From positions 21,190 through 85,189 of the forward strand of contig DASTMO010000075.1 of NCBI GenBank assembly GCA_035714115.1: a stretch of 64,000 bases of DNA. Direction: 5' to 3'. Below the pieces are notes generated by a model, which did no database searches, had not been told where the DNA came from, and worked only from the letters and a program-made list of their open reading frames with translations. The stretch comes from CAMAVH01 sp035714115 (GTDB taxonomy: Bacteria; Pseudomonadota; Alphaproteobacteria; SMXQ01). Positions 61,900 to 64,000 of this stretch are shown in pieces. Every line of letters starts with the position of its first letter. Within the stretch, counting starts at the first letter, position 1. The position numbers were made by a program, and so were the translations under genes.

Positions 61900-63009
61900 T
61901 TAAGCCGCCAGCTTGTCCAGTTCCTTCGTCACCGCCTCACCCATCTGCTCGGTCGAGACCAGCGTGGCACCCGGCTGCATGATGTCGCCGGTACGGATGC
62001 CGGCGTTGAGCACGTTCTGGATCGCCTTCTCGATGAGATCGGCGTCTTCGAACATGTCGAACGAGTAACGCAGCATCATCGCGTAGCTCAGGATGGTCGC
62101 CAGCGGGTTGGCTTTGAGCTGGCCGGCGAAGTCGGGGGCCGAGCCGTGCACCGGCTCGTAGAGCGCCTTGCGGCGGCCCGAGCTGTCGGCCGCGCCGAGC
62201 GAGGCCGACGGCAGCATGCCGAGCGAGCCGGTCAGCATGGCGGCGCAGTCGGACAGCAAGTCGCCGAACAGGTTGTCGGTGACGATGACGTCGAACTGCT
62301 TGGGCGCGCGCACCAGCTGCATGGCGCAGTTGTCGGCGTACATGTGGTTGAGCTTCACCTTCGGGTAGTCGGCCGAGAGCTTGATCATCTCTTCGCGCCA
62401 CAGCACGCCCGACTCCATCACGTTGGCCTTCTCGACCGACATGAGGTTGCCGTTGCGCTTCTGCGCCAGCTCGAAGCCGATCTTGCCGATGCGGACGATC
62501 TCGCTGGTCGTGTAGACCTGCGTGTTGACGCCCTGACGCTCGCCGTTCGGCAGCGTGGTGATGCCGCGCGGCTCGCCGAAGTAAACGCCGCCGGTCAGCT
62601 CGCGCACGATCATGATGTCGAGGCCTTTAACCAGCTCGGTCTTGAGCGTCGAGGCTTCCGCCAGCGCGTCGAACACCAGCGCCGGGCGCAGGTTGGCGAA
62701 CAGCTCCATGTCCTTGCGGATGCGCAGCAGGCCGCGTTCCGGCTGGTCCTTGAACGGCAGCTTTTCCCACTTCGGGCCGCCGACCGCGCCGAGCAGCACG
62801 GCGTCGCAAGCCATGGCCTTTTCCATCGTCTTGTCGGACAGCGGCGTGCCCTCGGCGTCGTAAGCCGCGCCGCCGATCAGGCCCATGTCGATGTCGAAGG
62901 AGACGTGACGGCGCTTGTCCATCCAGCCGATGATGCGTTTGACCTCGTTCATCACCTCGGGACCGATCCCGTCGCCGGGGAGCATGAGCAGTTTCTTGTT
63001 GGCAGCCAT
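61900..63009 (-). CDS. leuB: 3-isopropylmalate dehydrogenase
   Basis: 369 residues. It oxidises and decarboxylates 3-isopropylmalate in leucine synthesis. LLMLPGDGIGPEVM at the start, DIMIVRELTGGVYFGEPRG, the metal and substrate site VIVTDNLFGDLLSDCAAML and EPVHGSAPDFAG are typical of LeuB. Normal length. 37 bases after leuD, last of leuCDB here. Confidence 0.98.
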   Translation of the reverse strand: MAANKKLLMLPGDGIGPEVMNEVKRIIGWMDKRRHVSFDIDMGLIGGAAYDAEGTPLSDKTMEKAMACDAVLLGAVGGPKWEKLPFKDQPERGLLRIRKDMELFANLRPALVFDALAEASTLKTELVKGLDIMIVRELTGGVYFGEPRGITTLPNGERQGVNTQVYTTSEIVRIGKIGFELAQKRNGNLMSVEKANVMESGVLWREEMIKLSADYPKVKLNHMYADNCAMQLVRAPKQFDVIVTDNLFGDLLSDCAAMLTGSLGMLPSASLGAADSSGRRKALYEPVHGSAPDFAGQLKANPLATILSYAMMLRYSFDMFEDADLIEKAIQNVLNAGIRTGDIMQPGATLVSTEQMGEAVTKELDKLAA

Positions 63010-63046
63010 ACCTGTCTCGCTTTTCTTCGACTGATGGAATGTGGAC

Positions 63047-63661
63047 TTAGGCGCGCGCCAGCCAGGGCGTGGTCGCCGCCTGGTTGGCTTCGTAGCCGTC
63101 GATCTCCTTGCCCTTCTGCAAAGTGAGGCCGACGTTGTCGAGGCCGTTGAGCAGGCAATGCTTGCGGAACGGATCGACGTCGAACTTCACCGTCTCGCCG
63201 TTCGGGCGGGTGATGGTCTGGCTTTCCAGATCGACGGTGAGGCGGGCGTTGTGGCCCATCTCGGCGTCCTTCATCAGCACGTCGACGACGTTCTGCGGCA
63301 GCTTGATGAGCAGGATGCCGTTCTGGCCGGCATTGGAGAAGAAGATGTCGGCGAATTCCGGCGCGATGACGCAGCGGATGCCGAAGCCGTGCAGCGCCCA
63401 GGCGGCGTGCTCGCGCGAGGAGCCGCAGCCGAAGTTCTCGCCGGTGACGAGAATCTCGGCCTTGCGGTAGGGCTCCTTGTTCAGGATGAAGTCCGGGTCT
63501 TCCGAGCCGTCCTTCTTGTAGCGGATGGCTTCGAACAAAGCCGGGCCGAGGCCGGTGCGCTTGATCGTCTTGAGCCAGCGGGCGGGAATGATCTTGTCGG
63601 TGTCGACATTGATCATCGGCAGCGGCGCGGCGATGGCGGTGAGCTTGGTGAACTTGTCCAT
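63047..63661 (-). CDS. leuD: 3-isopropylmalate dehydratase small subunit
   Basis: 204 residues, the swivel domain that completes the isomerase active site with LeuC. PLPMINVDTDKIIPARWLK, GENFGCGSSREHAAWAL and FFSNAGQNGILLIKL are family motifs. 24 bases after leuC. Confidence 0.98.
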   Translation of the reverse strand: MDKFTKLTAIAAPLPMINVDTDKIIPARWLKTIKRTGLGPALFEAIRYKKDGSEDPDFILNKEPYRKAEILVTGENFGCGSSREHAAWALHGFGIRCVIAPEFADIFFSNAGQNGILLIKLPQNVVDVLMKDAEMGHNARLTVDLESQTITRPNGETVKFDVDPFRKHCLLNGLDNVGLTLQKGKEIDGYEANQAATTPWLARA

Positions 63662-63685
63662 GGCTGTGTCCTCTCGCGTCGCGGA

Positions 63686-64000
63686 TTAGAGCTTGCGCAC
63701 GTCGGTCAGATGACCGGCGATGGCGGCCGCGGCGACCATGGCCGGGCTCATCAGATGAGTGCGCCCGCCAGGACCCTGACGGCCTTCGAAGTTGCGGTTC
63801 GAAGTCGAGGCCGAACGCTCGCCCGGCGTCAGCTTGTCCGGGTTCATGGCCAGGCACATCGAGCAGCCCGCTTCGCGCCATTCAAAACCGGCCTCGGTGA
63901 AGATCTTGTCGAGGCCTTCCTTCTCGGCCTGCGCCTTGACCAGGCCCGAGCCCGGCACGACGAGGGCGCGCACGCCGGCGGCGACCTTGCGGCCCTTCGC
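63686..64000 (-). CDS. leuC: 3-isopropylmalate dehydratase large subunit (3' end only)
   Basis: The last 104 residues are in the window; the gene continues beyond 64000. GFEWREAGCSMCLAMNPDKL carries two of the three cysteines of the 4Fe-4S cluster, followed by ERSASTSNRNFEGRQGPGGR and LMSPAMVAAAAIAGHLTD. It isomerises 2- to 3-isopropylmalate with LeuD. Confidence 0.97.
   Translation of the reverse strand, partial: AKGRKVAAGVRALVVPGSGLVKAQAEKEGLDKIFTEAGFEWREAGCSMCLAMNPDKLTPGERSASTSNRNFEGRQGPGGRTHLMSPAMVAAAAIAGHLTDVRKL

Overview
The window is high-GC chromosomal DNA from an alphaproteobacterium, most likely of the order Hyphomicrobiales (Rhizobiales). The evidence is the run rplU-rpmA-obgE-proB-proA-nadD-rsfS-rlmH, the atpHAGDC operon lacking the F0 genes, the mdh-sucC-sucD-sucA-sucB-lpd cluster, an HWE-family histidine kinase, and CcrM-type GANTC sites. 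The species cannot be named from sequence alone. Almost everything is core chromosome. No IS element, prophage, CRISPR array or rRNA operon was seen.

Layout: 1-600 holds the possible edge of a ferredoxin gene and a small basic DNA-binding-like protein. 668-7369 (minus) is a four-gene signalling operon joined by ATGA overlaps: a CHASE3-GAF hybrid kinase with three receivers, cheR, a receiver-less cheB, and a receiver-PAS-HWE kinase-receiver protein. A possible general-stress (EcfG-type) promoter lies upstream. 7733-7930 carries tRNA-Ser(CGA) and a partial copy of its 3' end. 8379-21119 (plus) holds ribosomal, proline, NAD, ribosome-silencing, glycolytic and cell-envelope genes. 21186-27118 (minus) holds a ferritin-like protein and the F1 ATP synthase operon. 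27389-32910 holds priA (minus), then a transaldolase-like gene, a DUF484 gene, xerC and a secreted small protein (plus), and a small membrane protein (minus).

32929-51193 is mainly a respiratory-metabolism block. It contains lpd, sucB, sucA, sucD, sucC, mdh, nadC, nadA, zapE, an RNA methyltransferase (plus strand) and sdhBADC. Together the mdh, suc, lpd and sdh genes cover 2-oxoglutarate to succinate to fumarate, plus malate to oxaloacetate, and they feed the respiratory chain that drives the ATP synthase. Two small genes near mdh are easily missed: a 29-residue lysine-rich peptide and a 56-codon ORF. A dense cluster of GANTC methylation sites lies between nadC and mdh.

51618-55138 holds a SelT/SelW-like thioredoxin-fold gene, about 1.1 kb of GC-rich DNA without a credible gene but with RNA-like inverted repeats, a LysE-type exporter and asd. 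55354-61682 is the most unusual part: five consecutive paralogous genes for small secreted RTX proteins. Each is built as 6 residues, then exactly 31 uninterrupted calcium-binding nonapeptides, then a tail of about 70 residues. Each has its own upstream inverted repeat, and four have a clear terminator. The window ends with leuB, leuD and the 3' end of leuC.
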